Shown: positions 25,663 through 35,418, counted from the stretch's first letter. The stretch is DNA of 64,000 bases from an uncultured Phascolarctobacterium sp. (GCF_937920985.1 NZ_CALDXR010000020.1:1-64000); one strand, 5' to 3'. A program made the numbers and translations. The notes: generated by a model from the letters alone, not told the origin.

Positions 25663-25720
25663 ACTCCCCTTTGGCACCTTAGGCGCAATTGCCGTAAGTC
25701 ATTCGCCTGAGGGGAGTTCT
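25663..25720 (+). repeat. Long intergenic stem-loop between pyrG and sppA
   Basis: ACTCCCCT (25663-25670) pairs perfectly with AGGGGAGT (25710-25717) and an inner stem AGGCG (25681-25685) pairs with CGCCT (25704-25708). Only a weak T run follows. It may be a weak terminator of pyrG or a leader structure of sppA. Confidence 0.55.
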
Positions 25721-25764
25721 TGCTTGTGTCAGACGATAAGTTTATTAGGGAGGAGAGTGACTAA

Positions 25765-26721
25765 ATGCTTAAGAAAATTTTTATCAGCGCAGTGCTGCTT
25801 TTGGCTGTGCTGAGCTTTGTTGTTTCATTGCTCAAGGGCAATAACAACAATGAGAAATCCGTTACTGTGCCTGACCGCGTGGCCGTAATTAATATTTCCG
25901 GTACCATTATCAGCGGTGCTGACAGCAAGGACAATATCTTCAGTCAGACTAACGGTGTAACGAGCGGCAGCATTATGAAGCAGATTCGCGAGGCAGCTGC
26001 TGACGACAGCGTAAAGGCGTTGGTGCTGCGTATTGATAGCGGCGGCGGCAGTGCTACGGCTGCTGAAGAGGTTGGACGTGAACTGAAGCGCTTTAAGGAG
26101 AAAACCAAAAAGCCGATTGTGGCAACTATGGGCAATACAGGTGCCAGCGCTGCCTATTGGATTGCAGCCTGCGCCAGCGATAAGGTTTATGCTAATGCTA
26201 CTACACTTACCGGCAGTATTGGTGTATATATGCCGTATATGAATACGGAGGAGCTGTTCAAAAAAATCGGCATCACCAGCAATAAGATTAAAAGTGGTCC
26301 GTATAAGGATATCATGAGCAGCGACAGACCGATGACACCGGAGGAGCAGGCTATTTTGCAGAACATTGTCAACGAAATCTACGAGCAGTTCGTGACAACT
26401 GTTGCCGTAGGACGCAAGATGGAAGAAAGCAAGGTAAAATCCTTGGCTGACGGCCGTGTTTATACCGGTCTGCAGGCTAAAAACCTGGGTCTGGTAGATG
26501 AAATCGGCGATTATTACGATGCACTTGCTGCTGCAGGTGAATTGGGCAAGATTAAGCCGGGGGCTGACGGCTTGCCGCCAGTTAAGGTTAAGGAAAAACA
26601 ACAGCCTTGGGAATTTTTGCTCAGCGCTCATATTGCGGAACTGATTAAAGCGGAGCTTGTGAACCAGCTGACGGGCAGTCTGCAGCAAAGCAGTGCTCCG
26701 GCTGGCGGTATGACGAGGTGA
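25765..26721 (+). CDS. sppA: Signal peptide peptidase SppA (36-kDa type)
   Basis: A 318-residue membrane-anchored serine protease that degrades cleaved signal peptides. One N-terminal membrane segment (about 5-23) is followed by the S49 peptidase fold: VAVINISGTI, LRIDSGGGSATAAEEV, then GNTGASAAYWIA with probable nucleophile Ser128, and GPYKDIMSS with probable general base Lys181. This single-domain length is like B. subtilis SppA. GGGAGGAG precedes the ATG. The Yip1-like gene starts six bases after its stop. Confidence 0.9.
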   Translation: MLKKIFISAVLLLAVLSFVVSLLKGNNNNEKSVTVPDRVAVINISGTIISGADSKDNIFSQTNGVTSGSIMKQIREAAADDSVKALVLRIDSGGGSATAAEEVGRELKRFKEKTKKPIVATMGNTGASAAYWIAACASDKVYANATTLTGSIGVYMPYMNTEELFKKIGITSNKIKSGPYKDIMSSDRPMTPEEQAILQNIVNEIYEQFVTTVAVGRKMEESKVKSLADGRVYTGLQAKNLGLVDEIGDYYDALAAAGELGKIKPGADGLPPVKVKEKQQPWEFLLSAHIAELIKAELVNQLTGSLQQSSAPAGGMTR

Positions 26722-26727
26722 TGAGCT

Positions 26728-27279
26728 ATGAGGCGCAAAACATTTGAGGTACTTTTTGAGCCTGGTGCAGGCATGGCTGCGATTGCTAAGCAGCCTTCTC
26801 TTTGGCGCAGTGCTTTTTACTTTACCCTCAGCTTCAGCTTTTTTGGCGTAGCGACGAACTGCTGGCTGCTGGAGGAGCCGCTGGAGGTGCGTTTTGCTAT
26901 TATTATAGCGACAGTGCTGATTGCGGGAACTGCTTTAGCGCTTTATGGCTTTTTGCTGCATGGCATTATGGAAACCTTCGGTGCGCTGGCAGGCGACCCC
27001 GTCGGGCTTATCTGTCTTTTGGGATATACAACGCTGCCGTTTCTGCTGCTCACGCCGGGTGCATTGCTGGCAGGCAGGATGGGACTGAACGGCTTACCGC
27101 TGTTAGGCTTCTTGTTCCTCGTCGGCTGTCTGTGGATGCTGTATCTTCTGGTGCGGTCATTGGAGGCAGTGTACCTTGTAGATGCCTTTCGCGCGGGCGT
27201 AACCGTAGTATTCAGCCTGTTTTTACTGTATATCGTCTTCATTTTACCGTGGCAGGTTTGCCTGATGCTGTTGCTGTAA
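26728..27279 (+). CDS. Yip1-family membrane protein
   Basis: A 183-residue membrane protein with the YIP1 layout: a short cytoplasmic start (FEVLFEPGAGMAAIAKQPSLW) and about five hydrophobic segments (28-45, 54-75, 90-108, 120-140 and 155-180). The function of bacterial Yip1 proteins is unknown. It starts six bases after sppA with GAGG upstream, so they are co-transcribed and may act together at the membrane. Confidence 0.72.
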   Translation: MRRKTFEVLFEPGAGMAAIAKQPSLWRSAFYFTLSFSFFGVATNCWLLEEPLEVRFAIIIATVLIAGTALALYGFLLHGIMETFGALAGDPVGLICLLGYTTLPFLLLTPGALLAGRMGLNGLPLLGFLFLVGCLWMLYLLVRSLEAVYLVDAFRAGVTVVFSLFLLYIVFILPWQVCLMLLL

Positions 27280-27291
27280 ATAAAATTTAGA

Positions 27292-27320
27292 TTGATTAAT
27301 CAGCATAAACGTGTCATAAT
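27292..27320 (+). promoter_or_regulatory. Promoter of glpX
   Basis: TTGATT (27292-27297), 17-bp spacer, CATAAT (27315-27320), about 80 bases before the start codon. Confidence 0.6.
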
Positions 27321-27405
27321 AAAGGTTGGACATAGAGTTAATTCTCTTGCGCTGCACAAGCAGTGCTATTACCATATGAAATTATATTAAGGAGTGTTGT
27401 GAAGA

Positions 27406-28368
27406 ATGAACAGAGAGCTTTCTTTGGAATTTGTACGTGTAACCGAGGCGGCAGCTATTGCCTGCGGTCATCTTGTAGGCAGAGGGGATAAGAACGGTGC
27501 TGACGGTCTGGCTGTTGACGCTATGCGCGCAGCCTTTGATACCGTAAACATTAAAGGTACCGTTGTTATCGGCGAAGGCGAAATGGATGAAGCACCGATG
27601 CTGTACATCGGCGAAGAAGTAGGTGCCGGCGGCCCTGAGGTTGATATTGCTGTTGACCCAATCGAAGGTACCAACCTGGTTGCTAAAGGACAAAACGGTG
27701 CTATCGCAGTTATTGCTATTGCTCCGCGTGGCTGCCTGCTGCATGCTCCTGACATGTATATGGATAAAATCGCTGTTGGCCCTCGTGCTAAAGGCTGCAT
27801 CGATATCAATGCACCGATTAGCGAAAACCTGGCACGCGTTGCTAAGGCTATGGACCGTAAAGTAAGCGACCTGAACGTAGTTCTGCTGGACCGCGAGCGT
27901 CATTATGGCCTGATGGACGAAATCCGCAAGGCTGGCGCACGTATCTCCCTGATTACTGACGGCGACGTTAACCCGATTGTTGAATGCTGTATCGAAGGCA
28001 GCGGCGTGCATATGTACGTTGGTAAGGGTGGCGCTCCGGAAGGCGTTCTGGGTGCTGCTGCTGTTAAATGCCTGGGCGGCGACATGCAAGCTCGCCTGGT
28101 TCCTGAAGATGAAGCTCAAGCTCAACGTTGCCTGCAAATGGGTATCACCGATGTTAATAAGGTGCTGACTCTGGATGACCTGGTAAAAGGCGATGACTGC
28201 ATGTTTACTGCTACCGCTATTACCAACTGCAACATGCTGAATGGTCTGCGTTACTTCGGCGATGGTGTACGTACCCATACTATTTCTGCCCGTTACAAAA
28301 CCGGCACTGTACGTTTTGTTGATGCTATTCACAGCCTGGACCGCAAGGTGCTTGCTGTTAAGCTTTAA
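27406..28368 (+). CDS. glpX: Class II fructose-1,6-bisphosphatase
   Basis: A 320-residue GlpX that removes the 1-phosphate of fructose 1,6-bisphosphate in gluconeogenesis, a needed step for an anaerobe living on acids or amino acids. Signature parts are GEGEMDEAPMLYIGEEVG (about 51-68), the metal/phosphate motif AVDPIEGTNLVAKG and ISLITDGDVNP. Length and order are as in E. coli GlpX. AAGGAG precedes the ATG. Strong codon bias suggests high expression. A perfect 11-bp hairpin follows. Confidence 0.94.
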   Translation: MNRELSLEFVRVTEAAAIACGHLVGRGDKNGADGLAVDAMRAAFDTVNIKGTVVIGEGEMDEAPMLYIGEEVGAGGPEVDIAVDPIEGTNLVAKGQNGAIAVIAIAPRGCLLHAPDMYMDKIAVGPRAKGCIDINAPISENLARVAKAMDRKVSDLNVVLLDRERHYGLMDEIRKAGARISLITDGDVNPIVECCIEGSGVHMYVGKGGAPEGVLGAAAVKCLGGDMQARLVPEDEAQAQRCLQMGITDVNKVLTLDDLVKGDDCMFTATAITNCNMLNGLRYFGDGVRTHTISARYKTGTVRFVDAIHSLDRKVLAVKL

Positions 28369-28384
28369 TTTTAAAACCGGTTAT

Positions 28385-28416
28385 AGGGCTGTTACGTTTG
28401 TAACAGCCCTATTTAT
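28385..28416 (+). terminator. Hairpin terminator after glpX
   Basis: AGGGCTGTTAC and GTAACAGCCCT form a perfect 11-bp stem with a 4-nt loop; the following T run is short (ATTTAT), so some read-through into mfd is possible. Confidence 0.75.
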
Positions 28417-28430
28417 CAATTAGATTGCCT

Positions 28431-31400
28431 ATGGAAAATTTATTAGTCAATAAGGTTGCTGCTGTTAAGGAAGTACAGCAGGCTGCCGAATATCAAAAGA
28501 AAAAACAGGCCTGTATTTTAACCGGGTTGGCTGGAAGCAGCAAGCCGGTCTTTTTTGCTGCCATCGACAAGCTTGCAGGCAGCAAGGGAAGTATGGCCTT
28601 TATTACTGCATCACGCGAAGAAATCCGTGCCTACAGGCGCGAGCTGAACTATTTGTATCCTGAGCTGCCGATGCAGGAGCTTTATCCTGTAAGCTTACCG
28701 CGTGTGCAGGCTGATACGCAGAGCCTGGAGCTGCAGGCAGGTCGTGCGGCCGCACTACGCTTTTTGAGCGGCGAGGAACGCGGTATTGTCTTTATCACAG
28801 CAGAGGCGCTGCAGCAAAAGCAGCTGCGCCCGAGCGGTATGTCCGGTAAGGCGCTGCAGCTTGCTGTGGGTGAGGAGCACGAACAGCGTAATGTAGCTGC
28901 TGCGTTGCTGGATTTGGGTTATGAGCGTACGGAGCAGGTTGATGCCTTGGGACAGTTCTGCTTGCGTGGCGATATTCTGGACGTATATCCCATTAACGCC
29001 AGCGCACCTATACGCATCGAATGGTTTGACAATGAGCTTGACGCTATGCGCAGCTTTGATGTTGACACTCAGCGTAGCCTGCAGACTCTCAGCAGCGTTA
29101 AGGTTGCACCGCTGAAGGTGGATGAAAGCTTCAGCTATGATGCTGATATTTTTGAATACTGTGCTGCTGATACGCTGGTAGTTGTTGACGAGCCGGTGCA
29201 TGTTTTCAGCATGCTGGAAAAGCTGGATAAGGAAAATAAGCTGCATTCTGCCGAGCTTTTTGGCAAGCAGGAGGTCATAGAACAACTGGCTGTTAATGGA
29301 GTTATGCTGGTATCGGCGTTGGGACACAGCTATTTGCAGCAGCTGCCGGCGTTGAATATACCTGTGCGTGCAGTAGCTCCCTATAATAAAAATACTAATT
29401 TGCTGGTAGAGGATTTGCAGAGCTGGCTGGCTGAGGGACTTACGCCACTTATTATGCTTTCCAGCAGCGTTAAGGCCCGCGGCTTTGCTGATAATCTGCA
29501 CAACTACGGGTTGAAGGGGCATTTTGCCCAAAAGAGCTTTGAGCCGGGAGTAGTCAACGTTACTTATGGTGATTTGGACCATGGCTTCCGTTTTTGGGAT
29601 GAAGAATGGCTGCTGCTGACAGAAAATGATATTTTCGGCATGCAAAAGCGCAAACGTCTGCATACCAAAAACCAGGGGCAGCAGCTGCAGTATTTTTCAG
29701 ATATTAAGGCAGGCGATTATGTTGTTCATAAGGTACATGGCATCGGTCGTTATATAGGCGTAGAAAACGTTGTTCTTGACGGTATCCACCGTGATTATCT
29801 GCTTTTGGCCTATGCCGGTGATGATAAGCTGTATGTTCCAGTGGAGCAGGTTGGCATGCTGCATAAATATGTCGGCAGTGAAGGCAGTGTACCGCGTCTT
29901 TCTAAAATGGGCGGTACAGATTGGAAGCGTACTACAGCTAAGGCGGCGAAGGCGATTACAGAGCTGGCTGAGGAGCTGCTGCGTTTGTACGCTCAGCGGC
30001 AGATTATGCCAGGCCACGCTTTTTCGCCTGATTGCCAGCTGCAAAAGGACTTTGAAGCAGCGTTTCCCTATGAGGAAACGCCTGACCAGCTGAAGGCTAT
30101 TGCGGAAATCAAGGCTGATATGGAAAAGCCGCAGCCTATGGAGCGTTTGCTGTGCGGTGATGTCGGTTATGGTAAGACTGAGGTGGCACTGCGTGCTGCC
30201 TTTAAGGCTGTGCTTGATGGCAAGCAGGTGGCGGTGCTGGCGCCGACAACTGTGCTGGCACAGCAGCATTATCTTACGTTCAAGGAGCGCGTGCGCAATT
30301 TCGGTGTAGAGGTTCGTCTGCTGAACCGTTTTTGTACGCCGAAGGAGCAACGCACTGTTCTGCAGGAGGTTGCCGATGGTAAGGTTGATATTCTTATCGG
30401 TACGCACCGCCTGCTGCAGCCTGATGTGAATTTTACCAGCCTCGGCCTGCTGATTATTGATGAGGAGCAGCGCTTTGGCGTTGCCCAAAAGGAAAAAATC
30501 AAGAAATGGCATCTCGATATAGATGTCTTGTCGCTTTCGGCGACACCTATTCCGCGTACTCTGCACATGGCATTGGTCAACGGCCGTGATATGAGCGTTA
30601 TCGAATCGCCGCCGGAGGACCGCTTGCCTGTGGAAACTTATGTCAGCGAATATAATGACGGCATGATTAAGGAAGCGCTGGAGCGCGAGCTGCGCCGCGG
30701 TGGCAGGAGTTACTATATCAGCAACCGTGTAAGTGCTTTGGAATCGTTGTCTGCCAAGCTGCGCCGTCTGGTGCCTGGCATCAGCATCAAAATTGCTCAC
30801 GGACAGATGAGCGAGGACGCATTGGAAGATGCTATGCTTTCCTTCTACGAAGGCAGCTGTGATGTGCTTTTGTGCACTACTATTGTGGAAAATGGCCTGG
30901 ATGTACCCTTGGCCAATACGATAATTATTGACGGTGCTGATAACTTTGGCCTTTCGCAGCTGTATCAGATGCGTGGCCGCGTAGGACGTAGCTCGCGTCT
31001 TGCTTATGCTTATTTTGTTTATCAGCCGAATAAGGCGCTGAGTGAAATTGCTGAAAAGCGTTTGCAGGCAATCCGTGATTTTACGGAGCTTGGCGCTGGC
31101 TTCAAGATTGCTATGCGTGACCTGGAAATCCGTGGCGCCGGTAATCTGCTTGGTCCGCAGCAGCATGGTCACATTACCGGTATTGGCTTCGCAGCTTATT
31201 GCGAGATGCTGGAAAAAACAATCGAGCGCTTGAAAAATGGCAGGACAGCTGAGCCGGAGCCGGAGCCGGTACTGGAAATTCAGGCAGAGGCCTATATTCC
31301 TGACAGCTATATTTCTGATCCGCGCTATAAAATGGAGCTTTATCGTCGTTTCAGCGAGCTGGAATATTCGCAGCGCGATGATTTGCTTGATGAAGTTATT

Positions 31401-31703
31401 GATCGCTTCGGCAATCCGCCGCCGGAGGTGGAAATGCTTTGGCGTTTGGCAGCGCTTAAGGGCTTGTGCCGCGTGCTGAAAATCCGTGGCGTAAATGTAC
31501 GTCAGGGTGTTATTCGTCTGACGTTTAGCGAAAAGGCGCAGGTAAATCCAGAGGCTATTCTGAAGCTGCTGATGGAGCATCCGAAGACGATGGCTTTGAA
31601 AAACGGCCAGGAGCAGCAGCTGACATACAGGATAGGGGCGTCCAAGAAGGAGCCTCTGGCCTGGCTGGAGCAGACCTTACCTAAGCTTGTATTGGAAAAT
31701 TAA
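28431..31703 (+). CDS. mfd: Transcription-repair coupling factor
   Basis: A 1090-residue Mfd translocase that removes stalled RNA polymerase and recruits UvrA. Domains in order: UvrB-like N-terminal region; RNA polymerase-interacting domain (about 420-490, DYVVHKVHGIGRYIGVENV); RecG-like motor with Walker A GDVGYGKTE (about 575), DEEQ box, SATPIPRTLHM and the RGRVGR motif; and the C-terminal TRCF domain. I use ATG 28431, with TTG 28425 as the alternative; neither has a clear Shine-Dalgarno. It opens the Bacillota-type mfd cluster. Confidence 0.95.
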   Translation: MENLLVNKVAAVKEVQQAAEYQKKKQACILTGLAGSSKPVFFAAIDKLAGSKGSMAFITASREEIRAYRRELNYLYPELPMQELYPVSLPRVQADTQSLELQAGRAAALRFLSGEERGIVFITAEALQQKQLRPSGMSGKALQLAVGEEHEQRNVAAALLDLGYERTEQVDALGQFCLRGDILDVYPINASAPIRIEWFDNELDAMRSFDVDTQRSLQTLSSVKVAPLKVDESFSYDADIFEYCAADTLVVVDEPVHVFSMLEKLDKENKLHSAELFGKQEVIEQLAVNGVMLVSALGHSYLQQLPALNIPVRAVAPYNKNTNLLVEDLQSWLAEGLTPLIMLSSSVKARGFADNLHNYGLKGHFAQKSFEPGVVNVTYGDLDHGFRFWDEEWLLLTENDIFGMQKRKRLHTKNQGQQLQYFSDIKAGDYVVHKVHGIGRYIGVENVVLDGIHRDYLLLAYAGDDKLYVPVEQVGMLHKYVGSEGSVPRLSKMGGTDWKRTTAKAAKAITELAEELLRLYAQRQIMPGHAFSPDCQLQKDFEAAFPYEETPDQLKAIAEIKADMEKPQPMERLLCGDVGYGKTEVALRAAFKAVLDGKQVAVLAPTTVLAQQHYLTFKERVRNFGVEVRLLNRFCTPKEQRTVLQEVADGKVDILIGTHRLLQPDVNFTSLGLLIIDEEQRFGVAQKEKIKKWHLDIDVLSLSATPIPRTLHMALVNGRDMSVIESPPEDRLPVETYVSEYNDGMIKEALERELRRGGRSYYISNRVSALESLSAKLRRLVPGISIKIAHGQMSEDALEDAMLSFYEGSCDVLLCTTIVENGLDVPLANTIIIDGADNFGLSQLYQMRGRVGRSSRLAYAYFVYQPNKALSEIAEKRLQAIRDFTELGAGFKIAMRDLEIRGAGNLLGPQQHGHITGIGFAAYCEMLEKTIERLKNGRTAEPEPEPVLEIQAEAYIPDSYISDPRYKMELYRRFSELEYSQRDDLLDEVIDRFGNPPPEVEMLWRLAALKGLCRVLKIRGVNVRQGVIRLTFSEKAQVNPEAILKLLMEHPKTMALKNGQEQQLTYRIGASKKEPLAWLEQTLPKLVLEN

Positions 31704-31739
31704 TAATTGAGAATTAATGTGAGGAGGTGAAAGCAGGAA

Positions 31740-33302
31740 ATGAGCAGTGATAAATTTTTGCGTGGAGCGATGATTTTGACGCTGGCAGGTTTGATGGTGA
31801 AGGTTATCGGCTCGGTGAACCGTATCCTGCTTTCACGTCTGTTGGGCGGCGAAGGTATCGGTCTTTACCAGATGGCCTATCCGGTATATCTTTTGCTGCT
31901 GGCGATTTCTGCGGCTGGTATTCCGGTGGCAATTTCTATTATTGTCGCCGGCTTTCTGGCGCAGAAGGATTATGCTAATGTGCGTCAGGTTTTTCGCGTT
32001 TCGCTGCGCCTGATGGCCTGCGTTGGCGCAGTACTGGCGCTTTGCCTGGTGCTGGCTGCAGGCTGGCTGGTGGAGGCGGGCGTGATTACAGATGCGCGTG
32101 CCTACTATTCGCTCATCGCGCTGACACCGGCAATATTCTTTGCGACGATTTTAGCCAGCTTCCGTGGTTATTTTCAGGGGCATCAGCTGATGACGCCACC
32201 TGCAGTATCACAGATTGTGGAGCAGCTTATTCGCGTAGTGACGATGGTGGTTCTGGCGTATGTGCTGCTGCCCTACGGTCTGGAATACGCTGCTGCCGGC
32301 GCCGCCTTCGGCGCAGTGCCGGGCAGCCTTACAGGACTGGTAGTAATGGGCTGCTTTTACCGCTACTACCGCAAGCAATGGCAGGCAGATGCAGGCAAGC
32401 TGCAGAAACCTGCTAGCGAGCTTGTGCGCAGCAGCGCGCTGATTAAGCGCCTGCTGCTATTGGCGCTACCTGTATCCTGCGCTAATATCCTTGTGCCGGT
32501 CACCAGTAGTATTGACGTGCTATTGGTACCAGGTCGCTTGATTGACAGTGGGCTTAGCGTGGAGCAGGCGACGGCGCAGTTTGGTTATCTGGCAGGCATG
32601 GCGCAACCATTGCTGCTGATGGCGACGATACCGACGATGTCGCTGGCGACAAGCCTGGTTCCTGCTGTTTCCGAAGCCTTTGCTTTGAATAAATGGCAGA
32701 TTATCGAGCAAAAGGCGGCAACCGCGATGAAGCTGTGCTGCCTGATAACAGTGCCTGCTTCCGTAGGTATGTGGGTACTGGCGCAGCCTATCAGCCAACT
32801 ATTGTATGGTACGGCAAAGGCCGGTGTTGCAATTATGCATTCTGCGCCTGCAATTTGTCTTTTAGGTCTGCAGCAGGTGACAACAGGTGTACTGCAGGGA
32901 GTGGGACATACTAATCTGCCGATGGTGAATATGCTCATTGGCATAGTAGCGAAGCTGATAGCTGTCTGCCAACTGACGAATGCGGAATATGGCATCGCCG
33001 GTGCAGCGTGGGCAACAAATATAAACTTTGGCGTGACAGCGCTTTTGAATATTATTGCGCTGTATCACTTCCGCATAAGCTTTTCCTGGTTGAGTATTGG
33101 CAAAATCATCACTGCATCTGCAGTGATGGGTGTTGCTGCCGTAGAGGTACATGCGCTGCTTAGCGGTGCATCTCCTGCTTTAGCAACAATCAGTGCCATG
33201 CTGGCTGCCGGAATATGCTATATCATATTGCTGCCACTTTTAGGCGTGCTGAACAGACAGGAGCTGCGTCAGCTGCCGGTAGTAAAACGATTTTTTAAAT
33301 AA
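31740..33302 (+). CDS. MurJ/SpoVB-like polysaccharide flippase
   Basis: A 520-residue MOP-superfamily flippase with about fourteen membrane segments. It begins FLRGAMILTLAGLMVKVIGSVNRI and contains SRLLGGEGIGLYQMAYPVY, the usual start of the SpoVB/YabM group. Such proteins move lipid-linked oligosaccharides across the membrane; here between mfd and mazG it is the YabM position. A peptidoglycan-precursor or exopolysaccharide role is possible. AGGAGG lies 12 bases before the ATG, slightly far. Confidence 0.88.
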   Translation: MSSDKFLRGAMILTLAGLMVKVIGSVNRILLSRLLGGEGIGLYQMAYPVYLLLLAISAAGIPVAISIIVAGFLAQKDYANVRQVFRVSLRLMACVGAVLALCLVLAAGWLVEAGVITDARAYYSLIALTPAIFFATILASFRGYFQGHQLMTPPAVSQIVEQLIRVVTMVVLAYVLLPYGLEYAAAGAAFGAVPGSLTGLVVMGCFYRYYRKQWQADAGKLQKPASELVRSSALIKRLLLLALPVSCANILVPVTSSIDVLLVPGRLIDSGLSVEQATAQFGYLAGMAQPLLLMATIPTMSLATSLVPAVSEAFALNKWQIIEQKAATAMKLCCLITVPASVGMWVLAQPISQLLYGTAKAGVAIMHSAPAICLLGLQQVTTGVLQGVGHTNLPMVNMLIGIVAKLIAVCQLTNAEYGIAGAAWATNINFGVTALLNIIALYHFRISFSWLSIGKIITASAVMGVAAVEVHALLSGASPALATISAMLAAGICYIILLPLLGVLNRQELRQLPVVKRFFK

Positions 33303-33325
33303 TTAAAGAAAGAAGGCGTACTATC

Positions 33326-34927
33326 ATGGGAACAATTACAATTGTCGGCTTAGGCCCCGGTGCTGTGGGACATCTTTCGTTGGAGACAATGGGATTTCTG
33401 CAAAACTGCGCTCAGGTTATCCTGCGTACAGCAGTGCATCCTACTGTTGCCGAGTTGGAAAAGCAAAACGTAAAATTTGCCTCATGTGACGATTTATACG
33501 AAAAGGCTGCTTCCTTTGAGGAGGTTTATAACAGCGTCGTAGAACGTGTGCTGGCAGCAGCACAGAACGGCGATGTTGTTTACGCTGTACCGGGCAGCCC
33601 GCTGGTTGCAGAAAAGACCGTTGTTTTAATGCGTACTGCTGCCAAGGAGCAGGGTGTAAAGCTGGTTATTAAGCCGTCTATGAGCTTTTTGGACTTGGCT
33701 TATGTTGAGCTGGGTATTGACCCGATTGCCGGTTTGCAGATTATTGATGCGCAGGATTTTGCGGAAATTGCCGGTGCCGGTCAGCATCCGCTGATGATTA
33801 CCCAGGTTTACAGCCAGATGGTAGCCAGCGATTTGAAAATTGCGCTGATGGATGTACTGCCTGATGAATATGAAATTTATTTCCTGCGCAATCTGGGCCT
33901 GCCTGATGAGGAATGCCGTCCGATTAAGCTGTACGAGCTGGACAGACAGCCTAATATCGACCATCTCACGAGCGCTTATGTTCCGCCGCTGGCTGAGGGA
34001 GCAGAGGATACTGTATTTGAAAAGGTTGACGCTGCGGAAGACGTTCCCGGCATTATCACTTTTGGCGAAGATGAAGACGATTTTGCTGACGAAGGCGAAG
34101 AAGAAGGCTATGCGGAAGACTTTTTGCCGGAAGCAGGCTTTGATGATTTTGACATCCAGCCGTTGGCCGATGTTATGCGCACCCTGCGCGAGCCTGGTGG
34201 CTGCCCCTGGGACAGAGAGCAGACACATAAATCTATCCGTAGCAACATGATTGAAGAGGTTTATGAATACCTGGAGGCCGTGGACGCTGACGATGTTGCA
34301 GGCATGCGTGAGGAGCTGGGCGACGTGCTCATGCAGGTTGTTTTCCATGCACGCATGGCACAGGAAGCAGGCCGCTTTGATCTGCAGGATGTTATCGACG
34401 AGGTTGTAGATAAGCTGATCCGCCGTCATCCGCATGTTTTCGGTGATACCCATGTCGACAACAGCGATGACGTGCTGGTAAACTGGGAGGCTATCAAAAA
34501 GCAGGAAAAACAGGAGCGCAAGCATGTTTTGGACGGCGTAACGCAAGGACTGCCGGCGCTGCTGCGTGCCTATAAGCTGCAAAGCAAGGCTGCGAAGGTT
34601 GGCTTTGACTGGCCGGATAGTGTATCTGTATGGGCTAAGGTACAGGAAGAGCTGGGCGAGCTGCAGGAAGCCTTACAGTCAGGCGACAAGTCTGCTGCTG
34701 AGAGCGAGCTAGGCGATGTGCTTTTTGCTGTGGTAAATTACGCACGTCATTACGGTATTGAGCCTGAAGTAGCTTTAGATGGCACAAATAATCGCTTTGC
34801 TGCCCGTTTCAATTACGTAGAAAAGCAGGTGGAGGACAGTGGCAAAGGCTGGCAGGACTTCACTTTAGCTGAGCTGGATAAATTTTGGGATGAGGCTAAG
34901 GAGTTAGAACGCAAGCAGATTTTATAA
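33326..34927 (+). CDS. mazG: YabN-type tetrapyrrole-methylase / MazG pyrophosphohydrolase fusion
   Basis: A 533-residue fusion. Residues about 1-220 form a tetrapyrrole (SAM-dependent) methylase-like domain beginning TIVGLGPGAVGHLS, with VVYAVPGSPLVAEKTV. Residues about 225-270 are a strongly acidic linker (GEDEDDFADEGEEE). The rest is MazG: LREPGGCPWDREQTHKSIRSN, EEVYEYLEAVD with EELGDVLMQVVFHA, and a second EELGELQEALQ module. MazG hydrolyses NTPs to NMP and pyrophosphate. The same fusion is YabN of B. subtilis, also between the flippase and divIC. The methylase substrate is unknown. Confidence 0.93.
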   Translation: MGTITIVGLGPGAVGHLSLETMGFLQNCAQVILRTAVHPTVAELEKQNVKFASCDDLYEKAASFEEVYNSVVERVLAAAQNGDVVYAVPGSPLVAEKTVVLMRTAAKEQGVKLVIKPSMSFLDLAYVELGIDPIAGLQIIDAQDFAEIAGAGQHPLMITQVYSQMVASDLKIALMDVLPDEYEIYFLRNLGLPDEECRPIKLYELDRQPNIDHLTSAYVPPLAEGAEDTVFEKVDAAEDVPGIITFGEDEDDFADEGEEEGYAEDFLPEAGFDDFDIQPLADVMRTLREPGGCPWDREQTHKSIRSNMIEEVYEYLEAVDADDVAGMREELGDVLMQVVFHARMAQEAGRFDLQDVIDEVVDKLIRRHPHVFGDTHVDNSDDVLVNWEAIKKQEKQERKHVLDGVTQGLPALLRAYKLQSKAAKVGFDWPDSVSVWAKVQEELGELQEALQSGDKSAAESELGDVLFAVVNYARHYGIEPEVALDGTNNRFAARFNYVEKQVEDSGKGWQDFTLAELDKFWDEAKELERKQIL

Positions 34928-34998
34928 GGTGATTTTGCAATAAAGTTACTAAAATAACGCTATTTTTCGCTTGTTTTATAAATATTTTCGGAAAAGGC

Positions 34999-35027
34999 TT
35001 GCAGGAAAACGCTTTAGAGTGTAGAAT
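34999..35027 (+). promoter_or_regulatory. Promoter of the HU gene
   Basis: TTGCAG (34999-35004), 17-bp spacer, TAGAAT (35022-35027); leader about 90 nt to the ATG at 35123. Confidence 0.68.
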
Positions 35028-35122
35028 ACTATTGCTAGTTAAATATGAGTTACGTTACGAAGTTACGTGCTCCGCAAGCATTTGCAATAACAACTAAAGT
35101 CATAATTAAGGAGGAATTTTTG

Positions 35123-35401
35123 ATGAACAAGACTGAGTTAATCGCTGCTGTTGCTGAAAAAGCCGGCTTAACCAAAAAAGACGTTGAAAAAGTTATCACC
35201 GCTACCCTGGAAACCGTTAAAGAGGTAGTTGCTAAGGGTGACAAAGTACAGGTAGTTGGCTTTGGTACTTTTGAAGCACGTGCTCGTAAAGAACGTGAAG
35301 GTAAGAATCCGGCAACCAAAGAAAAGATTGTTATTCCTGCTGCAACCGTACCTGCTTTCAAAGCTGGTAAGGCTTTCAAGGATGCTGTTAACGCAAAATA
35401 A
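35123..35401 (+). CDS. hup: HU-family DNA-binding protein
   Basis: A 92-residue histone-like HU. MNKTELIAAVAEKAGLTKKDVEKV starts the helical body; GFGTFEARARKEREGKNPATKEKI is the DNA-binding arm with the conserved NPAT turn; FKAGKAFKDAVN ends it. It bends and compacts DNA as a dimer. The ATG at 35123 follows AAGGAGGA; an in-frame upstream ATG at 35045 would add an unrelated 26-residue extension and is rejected. It has its own promoter and terminator and codon use typical of high expression. Confidence 0.95.
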   Translation: MNKTELIAAVAEKAGLTKKDVEKVITATLETVKEVVAKGDKVQVVGFGTFEARARKEREGKNPATKEKIVIPAATVPAFKAGKAFKDAVNAK

Positions 35402-35418
35402 GCTGTATTAGTGCTGTG

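Noticed and set aside
29697..31580. A 627-codon minus-strand frame opposite mfd, and similar long frames opposite the DUF1846 gene, purF and ftsH
   Set aside because: All lie fully inside well-identified genes and their translations look like shadow sequence.
31740..33302. The flippase as a sign of sporulation (SpoVB)
   Set aside because: The family also includes general cell-wall flippases, and the neighbouring sporulation genes are absent.
35045..35122. An N-terminal extension of HU
   Set aside because: The extra 26 residues are unlike HU and the strong AAGGAGGA site points to ATG 35123.
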